Below are positions 38,176-50,329 of a stretch of 64,000 bases of DNA, piece by piece; position 1 is the first letter of the stretch, and every line of letters starts with the position of its first letter. The stretch is from Pectobacterium wasabiae CFBP 3304 (lineage in GTDB: Bacteria > Pseudomonadota > Gammaproteobacteria > Enterobacterales > Enterobacteriaceae), in the NCBI RefSeq assembly GCF_001742185.1, contig NZ_CP015750.1:2914001-2978000 (forward strand), written 5' to 3'. The position numbers and the translations under genes were made by a program. The notes beneath the pieces were generated by a model. The model ran no database searches. It saw only the letters and a list, made by a program, of their open reading frames with translations, and was not told the DNA's origin.

Positions 38176-39234
38176 ATGCGCAAAATCATTCATGTTGATA
38201 TGGACTGCTTCTACGCAGCAATTGAGATGCGTGATAACCCGCGCCTGCGCGATATTCCTCTGGCGATTGGTGGAAGCGCCGATCGACGTGGCGTTATTAG
38301 TACCGCTAACTATCCTGCCCGACGCTACGGCGTCCGTAGCGCGATGGCGACGGCAACCGCCCTGCGCCTGTGTCCGCACCTCACATTGTTACCGGGGCGC
38401 ATGGAGGTGTATAAGTCCACCTCGCGCCAAATCCGCGAAATCTTCGCCCGCTACACCCCGCTGATCGAACCACTTTCTCTGGATGAAGCCTATCTGGATG
38501 TCACTGACAGCCCGCACTGCAACGGTTCAGCGACGCGGATTGCCGAAGAAATCCGCCGAACGATTGCGAATGAACTGAATTTGACGGCCTCGGCAGGGAT
38601 TGCGCCGATTAAGTTTCTGGCGAAGGTCGCGTCTGAGTTAAATAAGCCGAATGGACAATATGTGATTACACCGGATCAGGTGGACGATTTCCTGCTCGTG
38701 CTGCCGCTGGAGAAGATCCCCGGCGTCGGGAAAGTGACGGCGAAACGCCTAGAGGAGCGTGGTTTGCATACCTGTGCCGATGTTCGAGGGTATGCGCTGG
38801 CGGATCTGCTCAAAGAATTCGGCAAGTTTGGTCGCGTGCTGTGGGAGCGATGTCAGGGGATCGACGATCGGCGGATTTCACCCGATCGGCTGAGGAAGTC
38901 GGTCGGGGTGGAGAAGACGCTGGCGCAGGATATCCACGACTGGGATCAGTGTGAAAACCTGATTGAACAGCTTTATCTGGAGCTGGAAGTTCGTTTGAAA
39001 CGCGTTAAACCCGATCTGCATATTGCGCGTCAGGGCGTCAAACTCAAGTTTGATGATTTTCAGCAAACGACACAGGAACATGTGTGGCCGATGTTGAATA
39101 AACAGGATCTGTTGAGGCTGGCGCAACAAACCTGGCAGGAGCGGCGTAAATCCCGAGGTGTTCGTCTGGTAGGGCTACATGTGACGCTGCTTGATCCACA
39201 AATTGAACGGCAACTAGTGTTTGATTGGGGATAG
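38176..39234 (+). CDS. dinB: DNA polymerase IV
   Basis: The 352-residue Y-family polymerase has catalytic acidic residues in [12 protein letters not shown] and [11 protein letters not shown], and helix-hairpin-helix [14 protein letters not shown]. It performs translesion synthesis. ATG 38176 ([10 protein letters not shown]) gives the family N-terminus, and a LexA box sits just before it. A perfect palindromic terminator follows. Confidence 0.96.
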   Translation: MRKIIHVDMDCFYAAIEMRDNPRLRDIPLAIGGSADRRGVISTANYPARRYGVRSAMATATALRLCPHLTLLPGRMEVYKSTSRQIREIFARYTPLIEPLSLDEAYLDVTDSPHCNGSATRIAEEIRRTIANELNLTASAGIAPIKFLAKVASELNKPNGQYVITPDQVDDFLLVLPLEKIPGVGKVTAKRLEERGLHTCADVRGYALADLLKEFGKFGRVLWERCQGIDDRRISPDRLRKSVGVEKTLAQDIHDWDQCENLIEQLYLELEVRLKRVKPDLHIARQGVKLKFDDFQQTTQEHVWPMLNKQDLLRLAQQTWQERRKSRGVRLVGLHVTLLDPQIERQLVFDWG

Positions 39235-39251
39235 TCGGGGCTAGCTGGGAA

Positions 39252-39287
39252 TAAAAAGGCGACGGATATCCGTCGCCTCGGTTTTTA
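39252..39287. terminator. bidirectional terminator between dinB and pepD
   Basis: A perfect 22-base palindrome at 39257-39278 (arms AGGCGACGGAT) is preceded by an A run and followed by cggttttta. It can end both convergent genes. Confidence 0.85.
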
Positions 39288-39298
39288 TAGCAATACGA

Positions 39299-40759
39299 TT
39301 AGGCGCGTGGCGGAATCGCTTTCAGCAATTCTGTCAGCAATTTCCAGTACAGATCCACGCTGCCGATGTGAACTTGTTCGTCCGGCGAGTGCGGTCCGGT
39401 GATGGTTGGCCCGATGGAGACCATATCCATGTCTGGATACGGTTTCTTGAACAGACCGCATTCCAGCCCTGCGTGGATCACCATGATGTTCGGCGTCTTG
39501 TTGAACAGCTTCTGATACGTTTCGCGCACCAGCGCCATGACCGGTGAATGCGCATCTGGCTGCCAGCCTGGATAGCCGCCTTTTGGTGACGTTTTTGCGC
39601 CAGCCAATTCGCCCAGCGCTGTCAGCGTACCGACTACGGCATCTTTACCGCTGTCGATCAGTGAACGAATCAGGCAGATAATTTCTGCATGGTCGTCTTC
39701 CATCGTAACAACGCCAAGGTTCAGTGAGGTTTCCACTACGCCTTTGACATCGTCGCTCATGCGGATCACGCCATTCGGCGTCGCGTTGAGCAGCGCCAGT
39801 AGACGGTCACAGCTATCCTGCGTCAGCGGGTGTTGATTGCTGTCGCTGGCTTCCACCAGCACCGTCAGGTTTTTCTCAACAGCGGATAGCTCATTCTTCA
39901 ACACGGTCAGATAGTCTTGGCTCCGTGCTTTCAACTGCTCGACGTTAGCGACAGGCAGTGAGAGCGTGGCGAAGGCTTCGCGCGGAATCGCGTTACGCAG
40001 TGTGCCACCGTTCAGATCGAGAATACGGATATCCAGCGCCTTCGCCTGCTCGAACAGGAAACGTGCCAGCAGCTTGTTGGCGTTGCCCAGTCCCAGATGG
40101 ATGTCGCAGCCGGAGTGGCCGCCTTTCAGCCCTTTAATCGTCAGTTTCAGCGTTTGGTAGCCAGCCGGCAGCACTTCGCGCACCAGCGGCTGGCGGGTAA
40201 TGAAATCAATACCACCCGCGCAACCCATGTAGATCTCGCCTTCTTCTTCTGAATCGGTATTGATCAGAATTTCGCCCTGAAGCCAGTTAGGTTGCAGGCC
40301 AAATGCACCATCCATACCGGCTTCTTCCGTCATGGTCAGCAGTACTTCCAGCGGGCCGTGCTCGACCGCTGGGGCGGCCAGTACCGCCAGCGCGGAGGCC
40401 ATACCGATGCCATTATCTGCGCCTAGCGTGGTGCCGCGCGCTTTCAGCCATTCGCCATCAACGTAAGGCTGGATCGGATCGGTGGTGAAATCGTGTACGG
40501 TGTCGTTGTTTTTCTGCGGCACCATGTCCAGATGCGCCTGCAACACGACAGGTTTGCGATTTTCCATGCCCGCGGTTGCTGCTTTGCGCAGCAGAATATT
40601 GCCAACCTGATCGCGCTCGGCATAGATGCCTTTCTCTTTAGCCCATTCCAGAATGTGCGCGGCCAGCGCTTCTTCATGATAAGAAGGGTGCGGGATAGAG
40701 CAGATTTTAGCGAAAATATCCCACAGAGGTTGGGGGGAAAGTTGAGACAATTCAGACAC
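39299..40759 (-). CDS. pepD: aminoacyl-histidine dipeptidase (peptidase D)
   Basis: The 486-residue M20-family cytosolic dipeptidase has metal ligands in LQAHLDMVPQKN, ADNGIGMA, TMTEEAGMDGAFG and the C-terminal HAGLECG. GTG 40759 is chosen: AAGGAG lies nine bases before it and the protein then opens VSELSQLSPQPLWDIF like E. coli PepD. An ATG nine codons upstream overlaps that RBS. Confidence 0.95.
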   Translation of the reverse strand: MSELSQLSPQPLWDIFAKICSIPHPSYHEEALAAHILEWAKEKGIYAERDQVGNILLRKAATAGMENRKPVVLQAHLDMVPQKNNDTVHDFTTDPIQPYVDGEWLKARGTTLGADNGIGMASALAVLAAPAVEHGPLEVLLTMTEEAGMDGAFGLQPNWLQGEILINTDSEEEGEIYMGCAGGIDFITRQPLVREVLPAGYQTLKLTIKGLKGGHSGCDIHLGLGNANKLLARFLFEQAKALDIRILDLNGGTLRNAIPREAFATLSLPVANVEQLKARSQDYLTVLKNELSAVEKNLTVLVEASDSNQHPLTQDSCDRLLALLNATPNGVIRMSDDVKGVVETSLNLGVVTMEDDHAEIICLIRSLIDSGKDAVVGTLTALGELAGAKTSPKGGYPGWQPDAHSPVMALVRETYQKLFNKTPNIMVIHAGLECGLFKKPYPDMDMVSIGPTITGPHSPDEQVHIGSVDLYWKLLTELLKAIPPRA

Positions 40760-41089
40760 TATTTCAGTCTCCTTGTTAGCGGCCAACCCTCGTGTTCTGG
40801 CGGGCAGGGCTATAGGTTAAAAGTTAATCGTGGTTAGCCACGTAACATGGCGTGTCGCAACAGAATATCATTTTCCGTCAAAGCAGGGGAAATTGCCGTC
40901 GTCCCTGCTTATTTTTCCCGCTGCAATATGCATCCGTAGGCTTGGCAGGGCGCAGGTTATCAGGAAAAACTCGGTTCTCACGTTGAGAAAAACTGGTTTT
41001 TATGTTGTTGGCTATCTATAATCTCGCGCAACCTTTTTCCCCCCTCAGACTCAACTTAAGCCGGTTTTTATTCGGCTGGGATATATTTT
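40760..41089. other. divergent pepD-gpt promoter region
   Basis: These 330 bases hold promoters for both genes. No reading frame, operator or repeat that I could support was found in them. Confidence 0.4.
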
Positions 41090-41548
41090 ATGAGCGAAAA
41101 GTACGTCGTAACCTGGGATATGTTGCAAATTCATGCCCGCAAACTGGCACAGCGTTTACTGCCAGCCGATCAATGGAAAGGCATTATTGCCGTCAGCCGT
41201 GGTGGTCTGGTTCCTGGCGCGCTGCTGGCGCGTGAGCTTGGCATTCGTCACGTTGATACCGTTTGCATCTCCAGTTATGACCATGACAATCAACGCGAAA
41301 TGAAAGTAATTAAGCGTGCCGAGGGAGATGGCGAAGGATTTATCGTGGTTGACGATCTGGTTGATACCGGCGGTACGGCAAAGGCGATTCGTGATATGTA
41401 TCCGAAGGCGCATTTTGTGACCATTTTCGCCAAACCTGCTGGCCAACCGCTGGTCGATGACTACGTGATTGATATCCCGCAGGACACCTGGATTGAACAG
41501 CCGTGGGATATGGGCGTGGTGTTTGTTCCGCCTTTGTCTGGCCGTTAA
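41090..41548 (+). CDS. gpt: xanthine-guanine phosphoribosyltransferase
   Basis: The 152-residue protein has the PRPP-binding motif [14 protein letters not shown] and the family opening [20 protein letters not shown]. It salvages guanine and xanthine to nucleotides at the inner membrane face. The order pepD-gpt-frsA-crl is that of E. coli. A terminator follows. Confidence 0.96.
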   Translation: MSEKYVVTWDMLQIHARKLAQRLLPADQWKGIIAVSRGGLVPGALLARELGIRHVDTVCISSYDHDNQREMKVIKRAEGDGEGFIVVDDLVDTGGTAKAIRDMYPKAHFVTIFAKPAGQPLVDDYVIDIPQDTWIEQPWDMGVVFVPPLSGR

Positions 41549-41575
41549 TCGCCAGGACGAATATCGATTCCCATC

Positions 41576-41606
41576 AATGCCCGGTTTAGCCGGGCATTGT
41601 TGTTTC
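41576..41606 (+). terminator. rho-independent terminator of gpt
   Basis: AATGCCCGG (41576-41584) and CCGGGCATT (41590-41598) form a 9-bp stem with a five-base loop, followed by gttgttt. Confidence 0.75.
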
Positions 41607-41792
41607 TGACAACCGTTATTTTTGGCTACCATCGTTTCTGATCTCTCGTGATTTCTGGCGCAGAGCTTGATCTGATCGTGTGTTTCCGTCGTTGGTATTT
41701 GTTTTCTCTGGCCTGAGTTCGTTACACTTTAGCAGGTGACGAATAAGTCGTCTGATGTCCGCTAACAGCGGTTTACATTAATGGAGGCTGCT

Positions 41793-43043
41793 GTGGCACA
41801 AGCTAACCTGTCTGAAACGCTATTCAAACCCTCTTTCAAACATCCAGAAACCTCGACGCTGGTCAGACGCACGCGGAATCGTCAGGACGTGCAGGGACTG
41901 CATTCTACGCTGGAAGGAGAAAAGACTCACAGTTGGTATCGGATGATTAACCGGCTGATGTGGATTTGGCGTGGTGTCGATCCGTGGGAAATCGAAGATG
42001 TGCTGTCACGTATTGCTGCCAGTAAAGCTGACAGAAGCAACGAGCAACTGCTCGATACGGTGATCGGCTACCGAGGCGGTAACTGGATTTATGAGTGGGC
42101 GAAGCAGGGGGCAGACTGGCAGCAGCGTGCGACCGAGAGTGAGAGTGACGCACAAACCGGGCAGTTCTGGCTGAATGCCGCGAACCTCTACAGTATTGCA
42201 GCCTATCCGCATATTAAAGGCGATGAGCTGGCTGAACAGGCACAAACGCTGGCAAACCGCGCTTATGAAGAAGCGGCAAAATACCTGCCTTATGAACTCA
42301 GAGAACTGACTTTCCCGATTGCTGGCGGTGGTACGCTGACCGGCTTCTTGCATATGCCATCGCAAGGAAAAGCCCCTTTCCCGACCGTCCTCATGTGCGG
42401 CAGCCTGGAAACGTTGCAAAGCGATTATCACCGCTTGTTTCAGGACTATTTTGCGCCGGCGGGCATGGCGATGCTGACGATTGATGTTCCCTCCGTTGGA
42501 TTTTCTTCCCGCTGGAAACTGACTCAGGATTCCAGTTTCCTGCATCAGCAGGTCTTGCGTGCGCTGCCGGATGTCCCGTGGGTCGATCACTGCCGCGTCG
42601 GTGCGTTTGGCTTCCGCTTTGGTGCCAATATTGCCGTTCGGCTGGCTTATCTGGAATCACAGCGCTTACGTGGCGTGGCCTGTCTCGGCCCGGTGGTGCA
42701 CCATCTGTTAAGCGATCCGACTCGCCAGCAGCAGGTGCCGGACATGTTTATGGATGTGCTGGCGAGCCGGTTGGGTATGCCGTACTCGACGGATGCGTCG
42801 CTGAAAACTGAACTGGGGCGCTACTCGCTGAAAACGCAGGGGCTGCTAGGACGCCGCTGCCCGACGCCGATGCTCGCAGGCTACTGGGATAACGATCTGC
42901 TATGCCCGAAAGAAGAAGCCAGCCTGATTGTGAATTCATCCGCGCAAGGAAAATTGCTGCCAGTTAATTTCTCGCCGGTATACCAGAACTTCGATCGTGC
43001 ATTACGGCAAATCAGCGGATGGTTGCAGGATAAAGTGTGCTGA
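41793..43043 (+). CDS. frsA: fermentation-respiration switch protein FrsA
   Basis: The 416-residue alpha/beta-hydrolase-fold protein opens [19 protein letters not shown] like E. coli FrsA. The hydrolase region includes [20 protein letters not shown] 41793 is preferred because TGGAGG lies seven bases upstream. FrsA is reported to bind unphosphorylated EIIA-Glc and to affect the switch between respiration and fermentation; enzymatic activity is disputed. Confidence 0.94.
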   Translation: MAQANLSETLFKPSFKHPETSTLVRRTRNRQDVQGLHSTLEGEKTHSWYRMINRLMWIWRGVDPWEIEDVLSRIAASKADRSNEQLLDTVIGYRGGNWIYEWAKQGADWQQRATESESDAQTGQFWLNAANLYSIAAYPHIKGDELAEQAQTLANRAYEEAAKYLPYELRELTFPIAGGGTLTGFLHMPSQGKAPFPTVLMCGSLETLQSDYHRLFQDYFAPAGMAMLTIDVPSVGFSSRWKLTQDSSFLHQQVLRALPDVPWVDHCRVGAFGFRFGANIAVRLAYLESQRLRGVACLGPVVHHLLSDPTRQQQVPDMFMDVLASRLGMPYSTDASLKTELGRYSLKTQGLLGRRCPTPMLAGYWDNDLLCPKEEASLIVNSSAQGKLLPVNFSPVYQNFDRALRQISGWLQDKVC

Positions 43044-43114
43044 ACATGATTTATCAATGGCAGGCGTAGAACCTGCCAACTTTTTACTCGTTTGGGTGAT
43101 CGTTGAGGGATGCA

Positions 43115-45153
43115 ATGATGTGGGGAATAGGGTCTCGTCAGCGGCAAAGTCTGCATGACATCTGTTGTTCTGAATTACCGCTGGAAAAGAAAAAGCGACA
43201 AATTGACCGCTTTCTGGCACAGGGGGGCAGTATTAATGAAAGACAGCGCAATAGTGCTAATGTACTCGGTTTACTAACGGTAAGTACGGAAGCGCCGGAT
43301 ACGGAGTTGGTTCGTTACCTGCTGGATAAAGGGGCTTTTATTGAACAACCGGGGGATTTAGCTCATTGCATAATGCGATCGAGTTTTTCCATCTGGAACT
43401 TGCCGAGCTCTATCTTCAGCATGGTGCTGATGTGCATTACCTCAATTTCTTCAGCAATTCGTGGCTGAATTATCTGTATTGTCCTCAGGAACGCTATATC
43501 TACACCGATGAACAGCGTAAGCAAATGCTGGACCTGTTGTTACGCTACGGGTTGGATCTCAATCGTGAAACCATTTTCTGGACATCGCTGGAAATCAGCT
43601 TTCCGATTGACGTCATTGTGAGTGAAAAAGATGTGAGTCTGCTGGATCACATTTTTCAGCTCGATATTCCGATTCATTTCGCTGAAACCGGTATTTTTGA
43701 ACGTATCTTTAACTATAAAAGCGAGTGGCTTCCATTGCCGCTCTTTCAGCAGATCGTGAAACGGGCGGGTGGATCGGCTTATCGTGAGCCCGGCGTGATA
43801 CTTTCCGAAGACAAAAAAATCCGTACCGATGGATCGCTATTGGAAATGGCTATTTTTTACGGCGCGGACGAGCGGCTCTGTGAATGTTTGCTCGATACCT
43901 GTCCTGATATCCGCTGTGATGTGAACAACTATAGCTTTGTTTTAGATGCTTTACTTAATCTGTATTCGCCCGCGCTGGTGGAGCGGATTATGCAAAAAAC
44001 GGCGGATATCGACCGTCCTTATTCGCTGTTCATTCCTGCTGGTAATAAAAAGAAACCGGGATGGGAGGCTGATGCCTACCCAGATGTCGGCAGCACAACC
44101 ATGATGCAGTTTGTTTATCATCGGTGTGTTCGCGCGTTGCGGGAGCCGGAATATTACCGCTACTTCTACGACTGCGTGGCTCTGCTGTTAAAATACGGCG
44201 CATCGCCAAACGTGGATAAAATGAATGGCGGTCTCCATTATGAGATGCGCAACTGGTCAATGCTGAATTCTGTATGCATCGATATGGTTGTGGAAAATCG
44301 TTTTTGTCCCGATTTGCTGGATTTATTCGTCGCTCACGGCGCGGATTTCAACCTTAAAAAAAGCATGGTGGGTGAATCGCTTGGCATTACGCTGCTCCAA
44401 CGGGGCTATAGTTCGACACATGAAGATGTGCTGCTTCAGGTGATTAACTACCTCTACGGGCATGGTATGGATTTGCAGGAGACGAATGCTTATCTGATCA
44501 ATATGGTTGCTGCCGCAGGTATCGGTTCTCGACCGCGGATCATGCAATGGCTTATCGACCGTGGTGCGGGTATTCATATCCTGAGTGGGTTCGACAATTC
44601 CCCCATTCTGCATAAAACCATCAGCCTTTATAGCGCGGAAGAACTGACGCCGGAACGACGCGCTGAAACCGTTGCGGTACTGCTGGATAATGGCGCGAAT
44701 ATTGATGAGTTCTCGATTGATGAACAATTCACGCCATTGATGTGCGCGGCTTACTATGGCGAAGCGAAGTGTGCAGAAGTGTTACTGGTGCGCGGAGCCA
44801 ATCCGCTCGCCCGCAGTGCCAACGGCATGACGCCACTGCGCTGTGCGCTACACCGTGCCGATACAGCAGCGGCGCGAATTGTGACCCTGCTTCATCAGTA
44901 TGGGGTGACGATTGTACGAGTGGACGAAGAGGGGAACGATCTGCTGGTCGGCTGTATCCGCAATAAACATGAAGCGATGTTTAAAGCGCTATTGGAGATA
45001 CTTTCTCCTAGTTTGGATGACATACATCGGCTGCTGGACTGGCTGGCGCGGGGCAACCGCTACTGCTACTTCTCCGATCAGTTACGCCGACAGATTGCGC
45101 GGCTAAGTTCGGGCGAATCCTCACAATTTCCTCATCATCCGTTGCCGCTATAA
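43115..45153 (+). pseudogene. ankyrin-repeat protein gene with +/-1 frameshift
   Basis: Two overlapping frames encode one ankyrin protein. Frame one runs from 43115 to a stop at 43468 and matches the paralogue's N-terminus up to LDKGAFIEQPG. The continuation LHNAIEFFHLELAELYLQHGADV is in another frame from about 43357 to 45153. One extra G in the run GGGGG at 43351-43355 would restore a single frame reading EQPGGFSSLHNAIEF, of about 680 residues. Ankyrin units such as FTPLMCAAYYGEAKCAEVLLVRGANP are intact downstream. It may be a mutation, a sequencing slip or a phase-variable tract. Its role is unknown. Confidence 0.8.
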
Positions 45154-45164
45154 GGACGTAGTGT

Positions 45165-47306
45165 ATGTTTGGTTCATCTTCCAAAACGGATTCTTTAGAT
45201 ACGATTTGCTTCTCTGATGAATCCACAAGCAAGAAACGGAAACTTATCGATCGCTATCTGGCAGCGAAAGGTGACATCAACGCGCTGAGCGATGGGCAAA
45301 CCGTTCTGTATCAGTTGAGCCAGGATCGAGACACTGAGATCGACCTTGTCCGTTATTTACTGGCGAAAGGGGCGAGTGTCGAAACGCCTGAAGGCGAAAG
45401 TGCACTCTTTGCTGCCATCACGTCTTATTCTCCTGAGCTTGCGGCATTGCTTTTACAGCACGGTGCCCAACTGGATTTTTATGATAATCAGAGGCGCGGT
45501 TGGCTAAACTGCTTTTTTGATCTACCAGAAAGCGCGGTCTATACCCATGCTCAACGCGTTACGATGCTGGAGCGGTTGCTGGAAAATGGACTGGATATCA
45601 ACCAGCCCGTCCTGTTTCACCCTGAAGCTGAGAAACACCATCCGGTCGATATTTTGTTGGAAAAGCAGGATCGCTTCTTGTTAATGCGTCTGTTTCAGGC
45701 GGATAGTCGGGTACGCCTGACGGGGACGTCGATACTGGAAACGGTATTTCGGCATGCCGGATCATGGATGACGCTGGAAGTCTTTCAGTTGATTGTTGCA
45801 CAGGCCGAGCGGGAAGGGATGCGGGAGTCGGGTTTTATACTGTCGTTTGATCAAGCTCCGAAAAATCAAAGCACGATTACCTGGCTGGAGATGGCGCTGC
45901 ATTGTGGCATGCCTGCACCATTCTGTGCGTTCTTATTGAAAACATTCCCGGATATGCGCTGCGACGTGCCTTCGCACAGCGTCCTGCTGGACGCTCTGGA
46001 AAAGTCGTATCCTCCGGCACTGATTCGGCGTATTGCGGAACGGACTGCTGACCTCGATCGCCGCTATCCGCTGCGTTTTGATCAAAACGAACCTGACTAT
46101 GAGGAGGATGAGTATTACGCAGAGCATGAGCATTATGCCAGTCAGGGCACCGTGCTGGCGCAATATCTCGTGCTGCGTGCAAAGGTAGCGGTGACGGATA
46201 GTCGCGTTCATCGCGTGTTTTCTTCCACCCTCCAACATTTGTTGGAATCAGGCGCTTCCCCTAATATCGGCTATACGATTTGGGAGGATTGCGACGACAC
46301 GCCGACGACGTGGCCTGCACTTTATACGCTCTGCGAGGCGATGATCGCCACCGGACAATATCATGCCGATCTGATCGATCTGTTAATGGCACACGGCGTT
46401 GATTTCAATCAGCAACATGTACTGCAAGAACACGGAGCGCTCCCGCTGGGTATGGCGTTGCTCCTGTATTCACAATCAAGTCCGCATGAAAGTGCACTGT
46501 TGAATATCTTCCAGCATCTGCATGCCTGTGGGATGAACCTGCATAGTTTGGCACCAGACGGGATGAATATGGTCTATGCCGCCGCTGCTGGATGTCGTCC
46601 TCTGGTGCTGAATTGGCTGATTCAACAAGGTGTTAGCCTCAATGCGGAGTCCGCTAGCCACCTTTCTCCGCCGCCGTATCGCATTATTTATAATGTGGGC
46701 GTGACGTCCGAAAGACGTAAAGCAACGCTTGAAGTACTGCTGCAACACGGGATAGATAAAGACATCATGTGGGGCGAACACGCGATGACGCCGCTGATGC
46801 TGGCGGCGAAACAGGGCGCGCAGCATTGCCTTGAGGTGTTACTGCAATATGGTGCGAACCCGAATGCACGTGCCGCAGGCGGAATGACGCCCGCGCTGTT
46901 TGCGATAATGAGCCGACACTCTATTGATTTCCCGCCTCGCCCTGAGTCAGTGTCCGCCCGTATGCTGGCGATACTGCATGCCTATGGTGCGGATCTCTGC
47001 CAAGGGAATGACGACGGAATAACGCCGCTGTCGCTCAGCGTGCAGGACGAGCGGAAAGAGATCTTTGAAGCTTTGCTCAGGCTGACATCGTTTACCGAAG
47101 AACAACTGAGATGCTTGCTGGACGGTAAACGTCCGGTTCTCGCTTATTTTGCTGAACGACTGCAAACGCTGTTGGCATTACCTGCACCACACGCTGAAGC
47201 GGGGCTTTCACACTTTTTCGTACCGTGTAAACCCGCGGCATCGGGGCCCGTTAAGGGAGAGGCTGCAAAGTCAGATACTGGCAGTAACTTCATGCCAGGT
47301 GGTTGA
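45165..47306 (+). CDS. ankyrin-repeat protein
   Basis: The 713-residue protein is a full-length paralogue of the preceding frameshifted gene, 11 bases downstream. Ankyrin units are visible at both ends ([24 protein letters not shown] near residue 75; [26 protein letters not shown] near 545). No signal peptide, membrane segment or enzymatic domain was seen, so it is probably cytoplasmic and protein-binding. The two genes sit between frsA and crl, which are adjacent in E. coli, and so are a lineage-specific insertion. Confidence 0.85.
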   Translation: MFGSSSKTDSLDTICFSDESTSKKRKLIDRYLAAKGDINALSDGQTVLYQLSQDRDTEIDLVRYLLAKGASVETPEGESALFAAITSYSPELAALLLQHGAQLDFYDNQRRGWLNCFFDLPESAVYTHAQRVTMLERLLENGLDINQPVLFHPEAEKHHPVDILLEKQDRFLLMRLFQADSRVRLTGTSILETVFRHAGSWMTLEVFQLIVAQAEREGMRESGFILSFDQAPKNQSTITWLEMALHCGMPAPFCAFLLKTFPDMRCDVPSHSVLLDALEKSYPPALIRRIAERTADLDRRYPLRFDQNEPDYEEDEYYAEHEHYASQGTVLAQYLVLRAKVAVTDSRVHRVFSSTLQHLLESGASPNIGYTIWEDCDDTPTTWPALYTLCEAMIATGQYHADLIDLLMAHGVDFNQQHVLQEHGALPLGMALLLYSQSSPHESALLNIFQHLHACGMNLHSLAPDGMNMVYAAAAGCRPLVLNWLIQQGVSLNAESASHLSPPPYRIIYNVGVTSERRKATLEVLLQHGIDKDIMWGEHAMTPLMLAAKQGAQHCLEVLLQYGANPNARAAGGMTPALFAIMSRHSIDFPPRPESVSARMLAILHAYGADLCQGNDDGITPLSLSVQDERKEIFEALLRLTSFTEEQLRCLLDGKRPVLAYFAERLQTLLALPAPHAEAGLSHFFVPCKPAASGPVKGEAAKSDTGSNFMPGG

Positions 47307-47356
47307 TAAATTGCCATTCTCTGCTAAAAAGTAAGTTCAACCAAAGGAGATCGCAG

Positions 47357-47731
47357 ATGATGTTACCGAGTGGACACGCCAAAAGCCGACTGATGAAAAA
47401 TTTTACGGCGTTGGGGCCTTATATACGTGAAGCGCAGTGCGGGGATACCGCCTTCTTCTTTGATTGTCTGGCAGTCTGCGTCAACATCAAACCGGCACCG
47501 GAAGATCGTGAATTTTGGGGCTGGTGGCTGAATCTGGAAGATACGGGTAAAGCTTTTGCCTATAAGTATCACTATGGCCTGTTTGATAAGCAGGGCAACT
47601 GGCGTGAGGAAAAAATTAAAGACAAAGCCGTGATGGAACAGGTGGAAAATGCCAAACAGGCTTTTCATGTCCGACTGGAAAAACTGCTGCACTCGCTGGA
47701 ACCCGCCTGTACGCTTACCGCACGACCGTGA
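47357..47731 (+). CDS. crl: sigma factor-binding protein Crl
   Basis: The 124-residue protein has the Crl signatures [31 protein letters not shown] and [11 protein letters not shown]. Crl helps sigma-S capture core RNA polymerase. ATG 47357 follows aaaggag at the right spacing; the longer frame overlaps the ankyrin gene. In E. coli the order is frsA-crl-phoE-proB; phoE is absent here. Confidence 0.95.
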   Translation: MMLPSGHAKSRLMKNFTALGPYIREAQCGDTAFFFDCLAVCVNIKPAPEDREFWGWWLNLEDTGKAFAYKYHYGLFDKQGNWREEKIKDKAVMEQVENAKQAFHVRLEKLLHSLEPACTLTARP

Positions 47732-47854
47732 TGCTCCCTTGACGATCCCCGATTTATTCGCGGGTTTTCGCGTTGTGCCTGTTGGCATAACGCGTCTGTC
47801 CTGCTACAACGTTTTCCTTATTCTTATTTTTTGACATCTAACGGCAGAAAAATT

Positions 47855-48958
47855 ATGAGCGGCAGCCAGACTTTGGTTGTGAAACTGGGCACCAGCGTGC
47901 TAACTGGCGGTTCGCGCCGTCTTAACCGTGCCCATATTGTTGAACTGGTGCGCCAGTGTGCGCAGCAACATGCGGCAGGGCATCGGATTGTTATTGTTAC
48001 GTCGGGGGCGATTGCCGCCGGGCGCGAACATTTAGGTTACCCCGAACTCCCAGCCACGATTGCGACCAAACAACTGCTGGCCGCCGTGGGTCAAAGCCGC
48101 CTGATTCAACTGTGGGAACAGTTGTTTTCCATCTACGGTATCCACGTCGGACAAATGCTGCTGACGCGTGCGGATATGGAAGATCGTGAACGTTTCCTCA
48201 ATGCGCGCGATACCATGCGGGCGCTGCTGGATAACAACATCGTTCCAGTGATTAATGAAAACGACGCGGTTGCTACCGCTGAGATCAAGGTTGGTGACAA
48301 CGACAATCTGTCCGCGCTGGCGGCGATTTTGGCCGATGCGGATAAGCTGCTGTTGCTGACCGATCAGGCTGGGCTGTTTACCGCCGATCCGCGTAATAAT
48401 CCTGATGCTGAGCTGATCCGTGAAGTGACCGGTATTAACGATGCACTACGCAGCATTGCAGGGGATAGCGTGTCTGGCCTCGGAACGGGTGGGATGTCGA
48501 CCAAATTGCAGGCTGCCGATGTGGCCTGTCGCGCGGGTATCGATGTAGTGATTGCCGCAGGCAGCAAGCCCGGCGTGATCGGTGATGTGATTGCCGATAT
48601 TTCCGTTGGAACGCGTTTTCATGCACTCGATGCACCGCTGGAAAGCCGTAAACATTGGATTTTTGGTGCGCCTCCTGCGGGAGAAATCACCGTTGATGAC
48701 GGCGCACTCTCTGCGATCCTCGAACGCGGCAGCTCACTGTTGCCTAAAGGCATTCGTACCGTGGAAGGCAATTTCTCTCGTGGCGAAGTGATCCGCGTGC
48801 GCAGTCTGGCGGGCCGCGATGTGGCACATGCCGTGACGCGCTATAACAGCGATGCGCTGCGTATGATAGCCGGGCATCACTCTCAACAAATTGCCGATAT
48901 TCTTGGCTACGAATATGGTCCGGTGGCTATCCATCGTGACGACATGATTATCAATTAA
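47855..48958 (+). CDS. proB: glutamate 5-kinase
   Basis: The 367-residue enzyme has an amino-acid kinase domain ([32 protein letters not shown]) and a C-terminal PUA domain. It phosphorylates glutamate as the first step of proline synthesis and is feedback-inhibited by proline in relatives. ATG 47855 gives the E. coli length. proA starts ten bases after its stop. Confidence 0.96.
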   Translation: MSGSQTLVVKLGTSVLTGGSRRLNRAHIVELVRQCAQQHAAGHRIVIVTSGAIAAGREHLGYPELPATIATKQLLAAVGQSRLIQLWEQLFSIYGIHVGQMLLTRADMEDRERFLNARDTMRALLDNNIVPVINENDAVATAEIKVGDNDNLSALAAILADADKLLLLTDQAGLFTADPRNNPDAELIREVTGINDALRSIAGDSVSGLGTGGMSTKLQAADVACRAGIDVVIAAGSKPGVIGDVIADISVGTRFHALDAPLESRKHWIFGAPPAGEITVDDGALSAILERGSSLLPKGIRTVEGNFSRGEVIRVRSLAGRDVAHAVTRYNSDALRMIAGHHSQQIADILGYEYGPVAIHRDDMIIN

Positions 48959-48968
48959 GGAGTTCGCG

Positions 48969-50222
48969 ATGCTTGAACAAATGGGTAAAGCGGCAAAAGC
49001 GGCCTCTTATCAGCTAGCGGTCTTAAGCTCGGCGCAGAAAGATCGCGCGCTGCTGACGATTGCGGATCTGCTGGAAGCCGAGAGCGCGACGATTCTGGCG
49101 GCTAACGCACTGGATTTAGCCGATGCGCGCCAAAATGGCATGAGCGAGGCATTACTGGATCGCCTGCTCTTAACGCAGGAAAGGCTGAGTGCGATTGCCA
49201 GCGATGTGCGTCAGGTGTGCCGCCTAACCGATCCCGTGGGGCAGGTGATTGACGGTAACATGCTGGATAACGGGCTTAAGCTGGAGCGTCGCCGTGTGCC
49301 GTTGGGCGTGGTCGGTGTGATTTATGAAGCACGCCCGAACGTCACTATTGATGTAGCTTCCCTGTGCCTGAAAACCGGTAACGCGGTGATTCTACGCGGT
49401 GGCAAAGAGACGTACCGCACCAATGCGGCTACAGTAAAAGTTATTCAGCAGGCGCTGTCGCAGTGCGGTCTGCCTGCTGCTGCGGTGCAGGCGATTGAAA
49501 GCCCGGATCGCGAATTAGTCAATCAGTTGCTGAAATTAGATCGCTACGTGGATATGCTGATTCCGCGCGGTGGTGCTGGTTTGCATAAGCTGTGTCGTGA
49601 ACAATCGACAATTCCGGTGATCACCGGTGGGATCGGCGTGTGTCACATTTATGCTGATGACAGCATCGATTTCGACAAGGCACTGACGGTCATTGAAAGC
49701 GCCAAAGTCCAACGCCCTAGCGCCTGTAACAGCCTGGAAACGCTGTTGGTCAATCGAAGCATTGCCGACCGCTTCCTGCCAGAACTGAGCAAGAAAATGG
49801 CAGCGTCGGGCGTCACGTTACATGCCAGCCCTTCAGCGATGCCACACCTGACTCGCGGCCCGGCAAGTGTCGTTGCTGTGGAAGAAGCCAACTATAATGA
49901 CGAATGGCTCTCTAACGACCTGAACGTTACGCTAGTGGACGACCTGGATGCGGCGGTTGCGCATATTCGTGAGCATGGTACGCAGCACTCCGATGCCATT
50001 CTGACGCGCTCCCTGAGCAACGCGGAACGCTTCGTGCGTGAAGTAGATTCCTCGGCGGTGTATGTCAACGCCAGTACACGCTTCACCGACGGCGGCCAGT
50101 TTGGTTTGGGCGCGGAAGTGGCGGTCAGTACCCAGAAGCTGCACGCGCGTGGCCCGATGGGCTTGGAAGCGTTGACCACCTATAAATGGATTGGTTATGG
50201 CGACGATTTGATTCGTGCGTAA
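48969..50222 (+). CDS. proA: gamma-glutamyl phosphate reductase
   Basis: The 417-residue aldehyde-dehydrogenase-fold enzyme has the catalytic Cys in [13 protein letters not shown] and [15 protein letters not shown]. It reduces gamma-glutamyl phosphate to glutamate semialdehyde. It follows proB in one operon (AAGGAG before the ATG) and is followed by a GC-rich terminator. Confidence 0.96.
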   Translation: MLEQMGKAAKAASYQLAVLSSAQKDRALLTIADLLEAESATILAANALDLADARQNGMSEALLDRLLLTQERLSAIASDVRQVCRLTDPVGQVIDGNMLDNGLKLERRRVPLGVVGVIYEARPNVTIDVASLCLKTGNAVILRGGKETYRTNAATVKVIQQALSQCGLPAAAVQAIESPDRELVNQLLKLDRYVDMLIPRGGAGLHKLCREQSTIPVITGGIGVCHIYADDSIDFDKALTVIESAKVQRPSACNSLETLLVNRSIADRFLPELSKKMAASGVTLHASPSAMPHLTRGPASVVAVEEANYNDEWLSNDLNVTLVDDLDAAVAHIREHGTQHSDAILTRSLSNAERFVREVDSSAVYVNASTRFTDGGQFGLGAEVAVSTQKLHARGPMGLEALTTYKWIGYGDDLIRA

Positions 50223-50260
50223 TGTTGATTTTTCAGCCGTGAAGCTGGTTTAGTCGAAAG

Positions 50261-50297
50261 GGGCTCGCGATAAGTCAGGAAGACAAGCCGCGAGCCC
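50261..50297 (+). terminator. terminator after proA
   Basis: GGGCTCGCG (50261-50269) pairs with CGCGAGCCC (50289-50297); ttgtt follows. It separates proBA from the convergent oxidase gene. Confidence 0.65.
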
Positions 50298-50329
50298 TTG
50301 TTCGCAGTAGTTTATTGATAGGTTGCTTA

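Noticed and set aside
43103..45153. The ankyrin frameshift as programmed ribosomal frameshifting
   Set aside because: There is no slippery heptamer with a clear downstream structure; a missing G in a homopolymer run is the simpler explanation.
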